Assembly: GCF_004343585.1 (NCBI RefSeq) | Contig: NZ_SLYW01000003.1 | Span: 558,001 to 622,000 of the forward strand | Direction of reading: 5' to 3' | DNA from: Neorhizobium sp. JUb45 | GTDB lineage: Bacteria; Pseudomonadota; Alphaproteobacteria; Rhizobiales; Rhizobiaceae | DNA: 64,000 nt | Part shown: piece after piece, positions 14,461-23,449 of the stretch | Layout: each line of letters opens with the position of its first letter | Position numbering within the stretch: the stretch's first letter is position 1 | Position numbers and translations under genes: made by a program | Notes under the pieces: model-generated | What the model was told of the DNA's origin: nothing | The model's database searches: none | What the model saw: the letters and a program-made list of their open reading frames with translations, nothing else

Positions 14461-15070
14461 CAAGAAGAACAGGCGGCCAACGGTCATCATCATCGATGAC
14501 GATCAAAGCGTCCGCGAAGCCCTTAAAGGACTGTTCGAGTCAGTGGGCCTGAGCGTCGAGACACACGGTTCCGTAAAAGATTTCATGGAAGCAGACGATC
14601 CCGAAAAGGCCGGATGTATCGTTCTCGACATACGCCTTCCCGGCCAAAGCGGGCTTGAGTTTCAAGAGGCGTTGGCGAAGAGCAATCTTCCGCGGTCCGT
14701 CGTGCTCATCAGCGCCCATGTCGACGTGCCAATGGCGGTGAGGGCAATGAAGGCCGGCGCAATAGATGTCCTGACCAAGCCGGTTCGCGAGCAAGATCTG
14801 CTGGAAGCCGTCAACCGGGCGATTGCCAATGACGCCTTTCGCCGAGAGGAAAGAACGGCGAAAGCGGTCATCCAATCGAGATACATGACGCTGACGGAGC
14901 GTGAGCGTCAAATAATGGCATTGGTGATCGCCGGCAAACTGAACAAGCAGATCGCCGCAGAGCTGATGCTGGCGGAGCCAACAGTGAAGCTGCACAGGGG
15001 TCACATGATGGGGAAGATGAAGGCAAAATCGGTCGCCCATCTGGTCAAAATGGCTGATGGCTTATTGTAG
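14450..15070 (+). CDS. Two-component response regulator, FixJ/StyR (LuxR) type, 206 aa
   Basis: The receiver domain has IIIDDDQSVREAL, the phosphoacceptor in VLDIRLPG (Asp60), LISAH, and the Lys of LTKPVREQDLL. The LuxR-type output domain has LTERERQIMALVIAGKLNKQ and IAAELMLAEPTVKLHRG followed by KMKAKSVAHLVKM. This places it in the FixJ/TodT/StyR group. The start codon is TTG at 14450, supported by AAGGAG at 14437-14442 with a 7-base spacer. No in-frame ATG upstream would fit. It overlaps the kinase gene by 11 bases, implying translational coupling. Target genes are unknown. Confidence 0.93.
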   Translation: MIDDKKNRRPTVIIIDDDQSVREALKGLFESVGLSVETHGSVKDFMEADDPEKAGCIVLDIRLPGQSGLEFQEALAKSNLPRSVVLISAHVDVPMAVRAMKAGAIDVLTKPVREQDLLEAVNRAIANDAFRREERTAKAVIQSRYMTLTERERQIMALVIAGKLNKQIAAELMLAEPTVKLHRGHMMGKMKAKSVAHLVKMADGLL

Positions 15071-15378
15071 GCACGCCCCCTGATCAAAACACCGGTCGTG
15101 CTGCCGACGAAGAGAGCGGAACCGAACCTCTAACCCAAGATTTGGTTCAAGCCACGGTCACACCGCGGCAAGCAAACCATGGACTTGCTTCGGCAAAGTG
15201 GAGAGGTCTTCTTGCTGTCGGCAAGCCGAGTCCTTGGCATATGGCCTGCCGACAAGGCGCCGATTGCCGCAGTCTGTTGCGGCAACCCGAGTGGTGAAAC
15301 GTCAGTCCCGGCTTGACCCGTCTCGGCCCCGTCTCCATCATCGGGTGACAAGAGAATCCGCAAGTCCGGCAGACAGTG
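15071..15378. other. Intergenic region before the TetR gene
   Basis: Just over 300 bases. It contains the inverted repeat listed at 15264-15285 and no gene that can be supported. The short open frames lack start signals and family features. Confidence 0.5.
15264..15285. promoter_or_regulatory. Inverted repeat TTGCCGCA-N6-TGCGGCAA upstream of tetR-type gene
   Basis: Perfect 8-base arms about 94 bases before the TetR start, a size and spacing usual for TetR operators. It could also be a hairpin after the response-regulator operon, but no T-run follows. Confidence 0.35.
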
Positions 15379-15927
15379 ATGACATCAGGTGACAGATCGA
15401 CCCGCGACGACCTTCTGGCGCGCCTGGGCGACATTTTTTATGCCAGCGGTACCTATCTGGTCGGCATGACCGAGCTGGTGCGGCATCTGCAAACGACGCG
15501 GGCAACCTTCTATCGCCACTTCGACAGCAAGGAAGACCTGCTCGTCGCCTATCTGGAAAAACGCGATGCCGCAGTGCGCCAACAGCTGGCGGACGTCACG
15601 TCGGGACGAACCGGCGCTGGCGCCATTCTCGATGTCTTTGCAAATCTGGAACGCAAGACCAGCGCCGACAACTTTCGCGGCTGCGCCTTCCTGATCGCGG
15701 CGATCGAAAACCCGCAATCGCCGAAAATTCAGGAAGCGGCACGCAATCACAAAATTTTCCTGAAGGATTTTTTCGCAGGTCTGCTGCAGAAGGATCCGGA
15801 TGGCGCAATCGCCGAACAGTTGCTGCTTCTTTACGAAGGCGCACTTGCAGGCTCCATCCTGCGGCGGGAGGCGGGTGCTGCGGCAACAGCCAAAACCATT
15901 GCGGCAATGCTCGTCAAGGACCAATGA
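15379..15927 (+). CDS. TetR/AcrR-family transcriptional regulator, 182 aa
   Basis: The N-terminal helix-turn-helix reads LARLGDIFYASGTYLVGMTE then LVRHLQTTRATFYRHFDSKEDLLVAYLE, about residues 10-60. The C-terminal ligand-binding half has FRGCAFLIAAIENPQSPKIQ, the TetR_C pattern seen in regulators of small-molecule stress operons. A GTG directly precedes the ATG at 15379; no strong ribosome site is visible. It stands alone, upstream of the sulfur block and in the same direction, but a 180-base gap separates them. The ligand and targets are unknown. Confidence 0.92.
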   Translation: MTSGDRSTRDDLLARLGDIFYASGTYLVGMTELVRHLQTTRATFYRHFDSKEDLLVAYLEKRDAAVRQQLADVTSGRTGAGAILDVFANLERKTSADNFRGCAFLIAAIENPQSPKIQEAARNHKIFLKDFFAGLLQKDPDGAIAEQLLLLYEGALAGSILRREAGAAATAKTIAAMLVKDQ

Positions 15928-16110
15928 CGCCGCCCGCACAGCCGAAGTCGCGCGCTTGAGCGGAAAATATTCCGGATAAGCGCCTTTAATCGAAATCCAA
16001 TTCCTTCGGATGTGGCGCGACTATGCCATAAAAGGCCACCAAGAACGACCGTTCTACAAAACATCAGGCTGCCGATTGTTCAGGCGCGGCCGACATTCGG
16101 AGGATATGAC

Positions 16111-16713
16111 ATGACCAAGACCATCGATTACTTTTTCGGCCTCGGATCGCCCTGGGCCTATGTCGGCCTGGATGCGTTTGCGGCGCTTGCGGCTGAACAG
16201 AATGCAACGATCGTTCCGCATGTCATTCCGCTGATCGAGGACAATGGCGCGATCTATTCGCGCAACCGCCCGGAGGCGCGTCGCGCCTATTGGACCAAGG
16301 ATCTGAAGCGCTGGGCCGCCCTGCGCGGCAAGGTGCTGAATTTCGATAATCGCGCTGCCCTTTCGGATCCGACACCGGCCGGTTTTCTGGTGATTGCCGC
16401 GGCTGAAGCTGGTCAGGACTGGCTGAAGCTTGCCCGCGCGCTGCACGAAGCCTTCTGGGGTCGCGGTGAAGATATCGGCAAGGCCGAAGTGCGCCGCGCC
16501 ATTGCCGATGCCGCCGGTTTTGACGGTGCTGCGCTTGAAGAGCAGGCGCATGGCGATGCCGTGCAGGCCATCTGGAAAACCAATCAGGAAACCGCCAAGG
16601 CCGATGGCGTGTTCGGCATTCCGACCTATCGTTACGAAGGCGAACTCTACTGGGGACAGGACAGCCTGCAGTTCCTGGAACGTCACCTCAAGGGTGAAAA
16701 ACTCGTCGCCTGA
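16111..16713 (+). CDS. 2-hydroxychromene-2-carboxylate isomerase/DsbA-like protein, 200 aa
   Basis: A thioredoxin-fold protein of the kappa-class GST/HCCA isomerase group. The opening IDYFFGLGSPWAYVGLDAF places a serine where DsbA has its CxxC. GVFGIPTYRYEGELYWGQDS near the end carries the cis-proline and the usual family finish. The start at 16111 has GGAGG at 16099-16103. It leads the row of sulfur-related genes (sulfurtransferase, flavoprotein, BisC-type enzyme). A glutathione-dependent isomerase or transferase role on a sulfur or aromatic compound is inferred; the true substrate is open. Confidence 0.9.
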   Translation: MTKTIDYFFGLGSPWAYVGLDAFAALAAEQNATIVPHVIPLIEDNGAIYSRNRPEARRAYWTKDLKRWAALRGKVLNFDNRAALSDPTPAGFLVIAAAEAGQDWLKLARALHEAFWGRGEDIGKAEVRRAIADAAGFDGAALEEQAHGDAVQAIWKTNQETAKADGVFGIPTYRYEGELYWGQDSLQFLERHLKGEKLVA

Positions 16714-16727
16714 TCGATCATCAAGAC

Positions 16728-16751
16728 CGGCCGCGATATCCGTCGCGGCCG
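16728..16751. terminator. Intercistronic hairpin CGGCCGCGA/TCGCGGCCG
   Basis: A 9-base perfect stem with a 6-base loop, followed by GTTTCC, between the isomerase-like gene and the sulfurtransferase gene. It may attenuate or stabilise transcripts rather than stop them. Confidence 0.4.
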
Positions 16752-16791
16752 TTTCCATTCTGCAGCAAGCCTGTCTTTCAGGAGTTTTTTC

Positions 16792-17670
16792 ATGTCGCTT
16801 TCCTTGCCCGGTTCTCTCGTTTCCACCGAATGGCTGGCCTCCCACCTCGATGATCCGGACCTCGTCATTCTCGACGGCTCGTTCAAGCTGCCGGGTGCCA
16901 CGCCGATTGCGGCGGAAGACTTTGCCGCAAGACACATTCCGGGCGCCCGCTTCTTCGACATCGACAACGTTGCCGATCACGACAGTGCATTGCCGCACAT
17001 GCTGCCGACCGCCGGAGCATTCGAAAATTATGCCGCGGATCTCGGCATCTCCAACGACAGCGTGGTCGTGATTTACGACACACCCGGCCTGATGTCGGCC
17101 GGCCGCGTCTGGTGGACCTTGCGCACCTTCGGTCACGACAAGGTTGCGATCCTGAATGGCGGGTTGCGCAAGTGGCAGGCGGAAGGTCGGCCGGTAACGG
17201 CGCAACCGGCATCGGTCACCAGGGGCAATTTCAAAGCTGCATTCGACCCAGCCGCCGTGCGCTCAAAGGCTCAGGTTCTCGGCAATCTCGGCACCCAGGC
17301 CGAACAGGTGATCGACGCCCGCTCGGCCGGACGCTTTACCGCCGAGGAGAAGGAAGCCCGGCCCGGCCTGCGCTCCGGCCACATTCCCGGCAGTCTCAAC
17401 CTGCCGTTCAACGCGCTGACCAACCCGCAGACCGGCGAATTGCTGGATGTGTCGCAAATCCGCGCGGCCTTCGAAAAGGCAGGTCTCGATTTTGCCGCGC
17501 CCGTGATCGCCAGCTGCGGCTCAGGTGTCACGGCAGCCGCCCTTGCCTTCGGCCTGCATCTGGCCGGCAAGGACGATGTCGCCATTTATGACGGTGCATG
17601 GACAGAATGGGGCCAGCCGGGCGAAACGCCTGTCGATACCGGGCCGAGCGCATCGGGAGCGGCAAAGTGA
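16792..17670 (+). CDS. sseA: Sulfurtransferase (3-mercaptopyruvate/thiosulfate, rhodanese superfamily), 292 aa
   Basis: Two rhodanese domains are visible. The first, about residues 8-130, is inactive-type (VSTEWLASHLDDPDLVILDG, ARHIPGARFFDID). The second, about 165-285, carries the active Cys242 in SCGSGVTA. A CG(S/A)G(V/I)T loop is characteristic of 3-mercaptopyruvate sulfurtransferases rather than thiosulfate rhodaneses (CRKGVT). The enzyme moves sulfane sulfur to a thiol or cyanide in the cytoplasm. Its stop overlaps the GTG start of the next gene (GTGA), so translation is coupled with the GlcD-like flavoprotein. The family call is sure; SseA itself is the closest well-known relative. Confidence 0.9.
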   Translation: MSLSLPGSLVSTEWLASHLDDPDLVILDGSFKLPGATPIAAEDFAARHIPGARFFDIDNVADHDSALPHMLPTAGAFENYAADLGISNDSVVVIYDTPGLMSAGRVWWTLRTFGHDKVAILNGGLRKWQAEGRPVTAQPASVTRGNFKAAFDPAAVRSKAQVLGNLGTQAEQVIDARSAGRFTAEEKEARPGLRSGHIPGSLNLPFNALTNPQTGELLDVSQIRAAFEKAGLDFAAPVIASCGSGVTAAALAFGLHLAGKDDVAIYDGAWTEWGQPGETPVDTGPSASGAAK

Positions 17671-19043
17671 GCGGTTTCTCCGCAGCCCTTGCGGACACGC
17701 TCGGCAGCCGTTTCGGTGATCGTTACTCCACCGCGCAGGCCTTGCGCGAACAGCATGGTCGCGGCGAATCCCACCACACGCCGGCCATTCCCGATGCCGT
17801 CGTGTTTGCGCAAACCACCGAGGAAGTGGCCGAAATCGTCAAGCTGTGTGCAGCCGATGGCGTGCCGGTCATCGCGTTCGGCGCCGGCACTTCGCTGGAA
17901 GGGCACCTGACGGCGGTGCGCGGCGGCGTTTCGATCGATCTGTCGCGGATGTCGAACATCACCCGCATCAGCGCGGAGGATCTCGATTGCACGGTCGAGG
18001 CCGGTGTGACCCGCGAACAGTTGAACACGCATCTGCGCGACATGGGCCTGTTTTTCCCGATCGATCCCGGCGCCAATGCCTCGATCGGCGGCATGGCTTC
18101 GACCCGCGCTTCCGGCACCAATGCGGTGCGTTACGGCACGATGCGCGAAAACGTGCTGTCGCTGACCGTGGTGCTGCCCAATGGCAAGATCATCAAGACC
18201 GGCGGCCGCGCGCGAAAATCGTCTGCCGGTTATGATCTGACCCGGCTGTTCGTCGGTTCGGAAGGCACGCTCGGCATCATCACCGAAGTGACGCTGCGGC
18301 TTTACGGCATTCCCGAGACGATCTCGGCGGCACTGTGCTCGTTTGAAAACGTTGAGGACGCGGTTGCGGCCGCGATCGCGGTCGTGCAGCTCGGCATTCC
18401 GGTTGCGCGCATGGAGCTGATGGATCGCGGGCTGATCAAGGCGGTCAACGCCTACTCGAACCTGCCGCTCAAGATCGAAGACACGCTCGCTTTCGAATTC
18501 CACGGCTCGCCGGCAGGCGTGCAGGAACAGGTCGAGATGGTGGAGGCGATCGTCAAGGAGAATGGCGGCAAGGATTTCGAATGGGCAAAGACACCGGAAG
18601 ATCGTAACCGCCTGTGGAAGGCGCGGCACAACGCCTGGTATGCGGTCGTTTCGCAACGTCCCAATGCAAAGGGCTGGTCTTCCGATGTCTGCGTGCCGGT
18701 TTCGCAGCTGAGCGGCTGCATCATCAAGACGCGTGAATTGCTGGTCGGCTGCTCCGTACCCAATGCCATTCTTGGCCATGTCGGAGATGGCAATTACCAC
18801 GTCGTCTTCGCGGTCGATCCGACCAATCAGGCCGAACTCGACGAGGTCGCAGCCATCAACTCCAAAATGGTCGAATATGCCATTTCGGTCGGTGGCACCT
18901 CGACCGGCGAGCATGGCGTCGGCACCGGCAAGATCAAATATTTGCGCAAGGAACACGGCGATGCCGTCGATCTGATGGCGGTCATCAAGAATGCCATCGA
19001 TCCAACCGGCATCATGAACCCCGGAAAGATTCTGCCGGATTAG
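17667..19043 (+). CDS. FAD-linked 2-hydroxyacid oxidoreductase, GlcD/D-lactate dehydrogenase type, 458 aa
   Basis: The PCMH-type FAD domain lies in the first half: PVIAFGAGTSLEGHLTAVRG, then FPIDPGANASIGGMASTRAS and GSEGTLGIITEVTLRL. The C-terminal substrate cap has HVGDGNYHV and the end GEHGVGTGKIKYL, typical of D-lactate/glycolate dehydrogenases. Start is GTG at 17667, four bases inside the sulfurtransferase stop, with GGGAG upstream. Longer readings from 17598 lie inside the previous gene. Coupling to a mercaptopyruvate-type sulfurtransferase suggests that D-mercaptolactate or another 2-hydroxyacid arising in organosulfur breakdown could be the substrate (inference only). Confidence 0.92.
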   Translation: MSGFSAALADTLGSRFGDRYSTAQALREQHGRGESHHTPAIPDAVVFAQTTEEVAEIVKLCAADGVPVIAFGAGTSLEGHLTAVRGGVSIDLSRMSNITRISAEDLDCTVEAGVTREQLNTHLRDMGLFFPIDPGANASIGGMASTRASGTNAVRYGTMRENVLSLTVVLPNGKIIKTGGRARKSSAGYDLTRLFVGSEGTLGIITEVTLRLYGIPETISAALCSFENVEDAVAAAIAVVQLGIPVARMELMDRGLIKAVNAYSNLPLKIEDTLAFEFHGSPAGVQEQVEMVEAIVKENGGKDFEWAKTPEDRNRLWKARHNAWYAVVSQRPNAKGWSSDVCVPVSQLSGCIIKTRELLVGCSVPNAILGHVGDGNYHVVFAVDPTNQAELDEVAAINSKMVEYAISVGGTSTGEHGVGTGKIKYLRKEHGDAVDLMAVIKNAIDPTGIMNPGKILPD

Positions 19044-19087
19044 GATCGATCCGTTTGTCAGCGCCCCAATCATCAGGATAATTCGCG

Positions 19088-21388
19088 ATGAACAGTTTTC
19101 AGCCGCACAGTTCCCATTGGGGCGCCTTTTCCGGTCGTCTGGAAAACGGGAGGCTTGAAATCAGGTCTCATCCGGGCGATCCGCACCCGTCGCCGCTTCT
19201 CGGCAATATCCCGGCGATTGCCGACAGCCCGGTGCGCATTCGCCGGCCGGCGGTCAGACGCGGCTGGCTGGAGGGCAAGCCGGGTCATGAACAGATGCGC
19301 GGTGCCGACGAATTCGTGGAGGTCAGCTGGGCAGAAGCGCTGGAGCTGGTCTCGAAGGAGCTGCGCCGCGTTTACGACGTGTTTGGCCCGACCGCCGTTT
19401 TCGGCGGCTCCTATGGCTGGTCGAGTGCCGGCCGCTTTCATCACGCGCAGAGCCAGATCCATCGTTTTCTCAACGTGCTCGGCGGTTATGTGAAATCGGT
19501 CAACACCTACAGTTCCGGTGCGGCGATGGTGATCATTCCGCATGTACTGGGGCCTTATGACAGTGTCGACCGCAAGAGCGTGACATGGGATGCCATCGAG
19601 CGCTCAACCGAACTTCTGGTGGCCTTCGGCGGCATGGCGGTGAAAAACACCGATGTGCATGGGGGCGGCATCAGCCAGCATGTGGTTCTGCCAAAACTGC
19701 GCGGCGCCAGCGCTCGTGGCGCACGGTTTGCGCTGATCAGTCCGCTGCGCGACGATTTTCCCGCCGATGTGAATGCCGATTGGCTGCCGATCATTCCGGG
19801 CACCGACATGGCGCTGATGCTGGCTCTGGCACATGTGCTCGTGACCGAAGACCTGCATGACCGTGATTTTCTCGATCGTTACACGGTCGGTTACGGGAAA
19901 TTCGAAGATTATCTGCTGGGACGCACGGATAGTGTCGCAAAGACGCCGGAATGGGCAGCAAAAATCTGCGGCATTGGTGCCGAGGTGATCACCGATCTCG
20001 CCCGCCAGATGGCGCGCTCGCGCACCCTGATCACCGTCAGCCATTCGCTGCAGCGCGCCGATTATGGCGAGCAACCGGTGTGGATGGGCATCGTTCTGGC
20101 CGCCATGCTCGGCCAGATCGGGCTGGATGGCGGCGGTTATTCCTATTCTCTCGGCGCACTCGGCAATATCGGCAAAAGCCTGCTGGCCGCTCCGCTGCCC
20201 ACTCTCAACCAGTTCAAAAACCCGGTTACCGATTTCATTCCCGTTGCGCGCATTTCCGACATGCTGCTGCATCCGGGCGAGGAATTTCACTACAACGGCA
20301 AGGCGCTGCATTACCCGGACATCCGCCTTGTCTATTGGGCGGGCGGCAACCCGTTTCACCACCATCAGGATATCAACCGGCTGCGGCGCGCGTTTCGCAA
20401 ACCGGATACGCTGATCGTTCACGAATCCGCCTGGACCTCGACGGCGCGTTTTGCCGATATCGTGCTGCCGGCAACGACGACGATCGAGCGCGACGACATC
20501 GGTGCCGCCGACCGTGATCCCCTGATCATCGCCATGAAGCGGCTGATCGATCCAGTGGGAGAGGCACGCGACGACTACGACATCTTTGCCGACCTGTCGC
20601 GCCTGCTCGGCACGTCCGAGACGTTTACGGAAGGCCGGACATCGAAGGAATGGTTGGCAGCCCTGTTCGAGACGACGCGAACGGCGCTTGCAGCCGCCGG
20701 CCATGAGGCGCCCGATTTCGAAACCTTCTGGCGCCAGGGCGAACTGCATCTGCCGACCAAGCCGGATAAGGGTGGCCCGGCAAACGCATTCCGACAGGAT
20801 CCGGCAGCATCCCCATTGCAGACGCCGTCCGGCAAGATCGAGATCTTTTCCGACACCGTCGACGGTTTTGGTTACGACGACTGTGGTGGCCATCCGCGAT
20901 TTTATCCGCCGCGCGCCGAGACAGAGGATGCGCGTTTTCAATTGCATCTGGTCTGCAACCAGCCGCACCAGCGGCTGCACAGCCAGCTCGATTATGGCGG
21001 TTTCAGCCGTTCCACCAAGATCAGGGATCGCGAACCGGTGCGCATAAACCCGGCGGATGCGGCGGCGCGCGGCATCACGGATGGCGACATCGTAAAACTG
21101 TTCAACGCCCGCGGCAGCTGCCTTGCGGCTGCGATAATCAGCGAGGATGTGCGGCCGGGCGTGATGCAGCTGGCAACCGGCGCCTGGTTCGAAGCCGACG
21201 ATCCGGCTGCAGCAGATGCCATGTGCATCCACGGCAACCCCAATATTCTGACCCACGACATCGGCACGTCGAAACTGGCTCAAGGGTCGACCGGCCAATT
21301 GACCCGCGTCGAGGTGGAACGGTTTTCCGGCGAACTGCCCGCAGTGCGGATTTTCGAGGCAATGGCCTTCTCGGCCGACGGACGCTGA
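19088..21388 (+). CDS. bisC: Molybdopterin oxidoreductase, biotin/DMSO/TMAO sulfoxide reductase type, 766 aa
   Basis: Large Mo-bisMGD enzyme of the DMSO reductase family without an N-terminal iron-sulfur Cys cluster. The motif GGSYGWSSAGRFHHAQ contains the serine expected to bind molybdenum (Ser112 or Ser113), as in BisC/DorA/TorA. Other family marks are WGGNPFHHHQD-like YWAGGNPFHHHQDINRL, ADIVLPATTTIERDDIG and the C-terminal NPADAAARGITDGDIVKLFN. There is no Tat or Sec signal, so it is cytoplasmic, like E. coli BisC rather than TorA. It follows the flavoprotein by 44 bases. Reduction of an S-oxide (biotin or methionine sulfoxide) fits the sulfur-acquisition setting. The gene symbol denotes the nearest familiar relative. 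Confidence 0.88.
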   Translation: MNSFQPHSSHWGAFSGRLENGRLEIRSHPGDPHPSPLLGNIPAIADSPVRIRRPAVRRGWLEGKPGHEQMRGADEFVEVSWAEALELVSKELRRVYDVFGPTAVFGGSYGWSSAGRFHHAQSQIHRFLNVLGGYVKSVNTYSSGAAMVIIPHVLGPYDSVDRKSVTWDAIERSTELLVAFGGMAVKNTDVHGGGISQHVVLPKLRGASARGARFALISPLRDDFPADVNADWLPIIPGTDMALMLALAHVLVTEDLHDRDFLDRYTVGYGKFEDYLLGRTDSVAKTPEWAAKICGIGAEVITDLARQMARSRTLITVSHSLQRADYGEQPVWMGIVLAAMLGQIGLDGGGYSYSLGALGNIGKSLLAAPLPTLNQFKNPVTDFIPVARISDMLLHPGEEFHYNGKALHYPDIRLVYWAGGNPFHHHQDINRLRRAFRKPDTLIVHESAWTSTARFADIVLPATTTIERDDIGAADRDPLIIAMKRLIDPVGEARDDYDIFADLSRLLGTSETFTEGRTSKEWLAALFETTRTALAAAGHEAPDFETFWRQGELHLPTKPDKGGPANAFRQDPAASPLQTPSGKIEIFSDTVDGFGYDDCGGHPRFYPPRAETEDARFQLHLVCNQPHQRLHSQLDYGGFSRSTKIRDREPVRINPADAAARGITDGDIVKLFNARGSCLAAAIISEDVRPGVMQLATGAWFEADDPAAADAMCIHGNPNILTHDIGTSKLAQGSTGQLTRVEVERFSGELPAVRIFEAMAFSADGR

Positions 21389-21769
21389 TCCCCGCCCTCG
21401 CAATTTGCATGGGACCACATCGGAAAAGCAGACCCTCACAAACGCTGAAACAGAAGAAAATAATCTACTAAGTCCATAGAAAGAGAATGATCGGTCTTCC
21501 TCGTTGACGCTGTCTTGCCTAGGCTTGCTCTCATGATTTTTGTCAAACCAACACGAAGACGCATCTGTAGCGAATAGGCAAAAGCCTCCCTCGTTCATTC
21601 ACCAGCAACCCGTCCTCTGAGCGGGCGCCCTCGCCGAGCGGTTCATCCATCGGCGAACGGTTTTCTGCGCGCTTTTTACAGCGCCGACAGGATCAGAACG
21701 CATCTGCGGAACGGGGGAATCCGATCCGCAACCAGAACCGGCAACAACGTCAAGCCTCAGGATTTACCC
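21389..21769. other. Promoter region of the ABC/monooxygenase operon
   Basis: A 381-base gap. It holds the 27-base element at 21464-21490 that recurs before the second luciferase-like gene, and AGGA before the binding-protein start. A GC-rich, hairpin-prone leader lies at about 21620-21660. I checked it for a SAM-type riboswitch by eye and did not recognise one. No gene seen. Confidence 0.5.
21464..21490 (+). promoter_or_regulatory. Shared upstream element, copy A (TCTAC..AA.T..ATAGAAA..GAA.GA)
   Basis: About 20 of 27 positions match the element at 28147-28173. Both are on the plus strand upstream of sulfur-block genes, and each is followed 47-51 bases after its start by TTGCC. This is a candidate activator site (for example of a CysB/SsuR-like LysR protein). 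The regulator is not in the window next to it. Confidence 0.45.
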
Positions 21770-23422
21770 ATGACCGACCGTTCCACCCTTCTGTCTCTTT
21801 CCCGACGCCGCCTGTTGCTGACCGCGTCAGCTTTGGCTGCCGTAACACTTGTCGCGACAACCGGCCTGTCTCCGGTTCTGGCCGCCGACACACCCAAGGA
21901 GGGCGGCGACATCACCTTCCTGATCGACTCGCTGGGCGATACCTGGATCCCCAACAACAGCGCGATCTCCAGCTTTCAGGGCCATATCTGGGGCCATGTC
22001 ACCGACAAGCTTCTCTACGTCGATGCCGAGGGCAAGGTCAGCCCTTGGCTTGCCGAACGCTGGGAGCAGAACGACAACGCCACCGAATTCACCCTTCACC
22101 TGAAGAGCGGTGTGACCTTCTCCGATGGCGAGCCGCTGGATGCCAAGGCCGTCGTTGCCAATCTCGATATCTGGTATGCCGGTCGCAAGAACGAAGGCAT
22201 CAACCCGATCGGCCTCTTCCCGAAAACCTATGACCGCGCCGAAGCCGTCGATGCCGCCACGGTGAAGGTCTTTTTCAAGAAGCCGACACTCGGTTTCATT
22301 CCCACACTCGGTTATCACGGCTCGATCCTGATCTCGCCAAAGAGCATCGCCCAGCCTGCCTCGGCACAGGCGGATCTCAGCAAGACCGCCGGCAGCGGCC
22401 CTTATGTGGTCGAGAGCTGGAAAGAGGGCGACCACGTCACACTCACCAAGCGCAAGGACTATAACTGGGGACCGGCAGCCGTCGGCCATACCGGCCCGGC
22501 CTTCCTCGATACGATTACCTACAAGCTGGTCTCGGAACCATCGCTGCGCGTCGCCTCGGTTCAGTCCGGACAGGCGGATGTCGCCTATAACGCATCGCCC
22601 CAGGAATTGAAGTCGCTCAAGGAAGAAGGCTTTACCGTCGCCACGCCGCGTTATCTCGGTTTCGTCAATGGCTGGGCGGTCAACACCAAACATGCCCCAT
22701 ATGACGACGTGAAGGTACGCCAGGCGCTGCAGGCCGGCATCAACCGCCAGGAAATCATCGACACCGTCTATACGCCGGACTGGAAGCTCGCGACCTCGTT
22801 CATCCAGAGCAACGTGCCCGGAGCGACCGACCAGAGCGCGCTTCTGGCATTTGACCCGGCCAAGGCCGAAAAGCTGCTCGACGAGGCCGGCTGGGTGAAG
22901 GGCGCCAATGGCATCCGCGCCAAGGACGGCAAGGAACTGGTGCTGACCATCCATTCCAACCCCTATCTCGCCACCTCGAAATCGGTCGACGAACTGATCG
23001 CGCAGCAGCTCGGCAAGCTCGGCTGGAAGGTCGTCATCCGCGCCTATGACGTCGTGACCTACGGCGAAAAGGTGAAGTTCGGCGGCGCTGCCGTGCCGAC
23101 CTATGAAGTGACACGCAGCTTCATCGATGCAGGCACCGTGGCCGGCATCCTCACCAATGCCAACAACGGCGAGAACTGGTTCGCGCTGGATGACCGCGAC
23201 GCCAAGATCAACGAGCTGCGCGACAGTATCGCCGGTGCCGGGTCCTTCGATGAACGCAGCCCGCTCTTGAACGACCTGCAGAAGCATGTCCTCGACCAGG
23301 GTTATTTCATCCCGCGCACCCAGATCGTCCAGCGCATCTACGTGCAGTCGCCGACGCTGAAGGGCGAGACCTATAACGGCGTGGCTTACGCCAGCTATTA
23401 CACGGCCTTCATCGCCGACTAA
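21770..23422 (+). CDS. ABC transporter substrate-binding protein, family 5 (Dpp/Opp type), 550 aa
   Basis: A periplasmic solute-binding protein. The signal LSRRRLLLTASALAAV fits the Tat pathway and ends near VLAAD. The SBP_5 domain shows TDKLLYVDAEGKVSPWLAERW, FTLHLKSGVTFSDGEPLDAK and VRQALQAGINRQEIIDTVYT. It is the first gene of an operon with two permeases, a double ATPase and a luciferase-like monooxygenase. In many soil bacteria such Dpp-type importers beside flavin monooxygenases serve uptake of organosulfur compounds, not peptides. The actual ligand is not predictable. Expression is probably driven by the promoter region with the shared element at 21464. Confidence 0.93.
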   Translation: MTDRSTLLSLSRRRLLLTASALAAVTLVATTGLSPVLAADTPKEGGDITFLIDSLGDTWIPNNSAISSFQGHIWGHVTDKLLYVDAEGKVSPWLAERWEQNDNATEFTLHLKSGVTFSDGEPLDAKAVVANLDIWYAGRKNEGINPIGLFPKTYDRAEAVDAATVKVFFKKPTLGFIPTLGYHGSILISPKSIAQPASAQADLSKTAGSGPYVVESWKEGDHVTLTKRKDYNWGPAAVGHTGPAFLDTITYKLVSEPSLRVASVQSGQADVAYNASPQELKSLKEEGFTVATPRYLGFVNGWAVNTKHAPYDDVKVRQALQAGINRQEIIDTVYTPDWKLATSFIQSNVPGATDQSALLAFDPAKAEKLLDEAGWVKGANGIRAKDGKELVLTIHSNPYLATSKSVDELIAQQLGKLGWKVVIRAYDVVTYGEKVKFGGAAVPTYEVTRSFIDAGTVAGILTNANNGENWFALDDRDAKINELRDSIAGAGSFDERSPLLNDLQKHVLDQGYFIPRTQIVQRIYVQSPTLKGETYNGVAYASYYTAFIAD

Positions 23423-23449
23423 CGCAACCGAACCATGCGAGGCACCGGC

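Noticed and set aside
17586..19073. Minus-strand open frame of 495 codons
   Set aside because: Antisense shadow of the GlcD-like flavoprotein.
19604..21598. Minus-strand open frame of 664 codons
   Set aside because: Shadow of the BisC-type gene on the opposite strand.
21389..21769. Possible SAM-type riboswitch before the importer operon
   Set aside because: The leader is hairpin-prone, but no conserved SAM-I, SAM-II or SAM-IV core could be recognised by eye.
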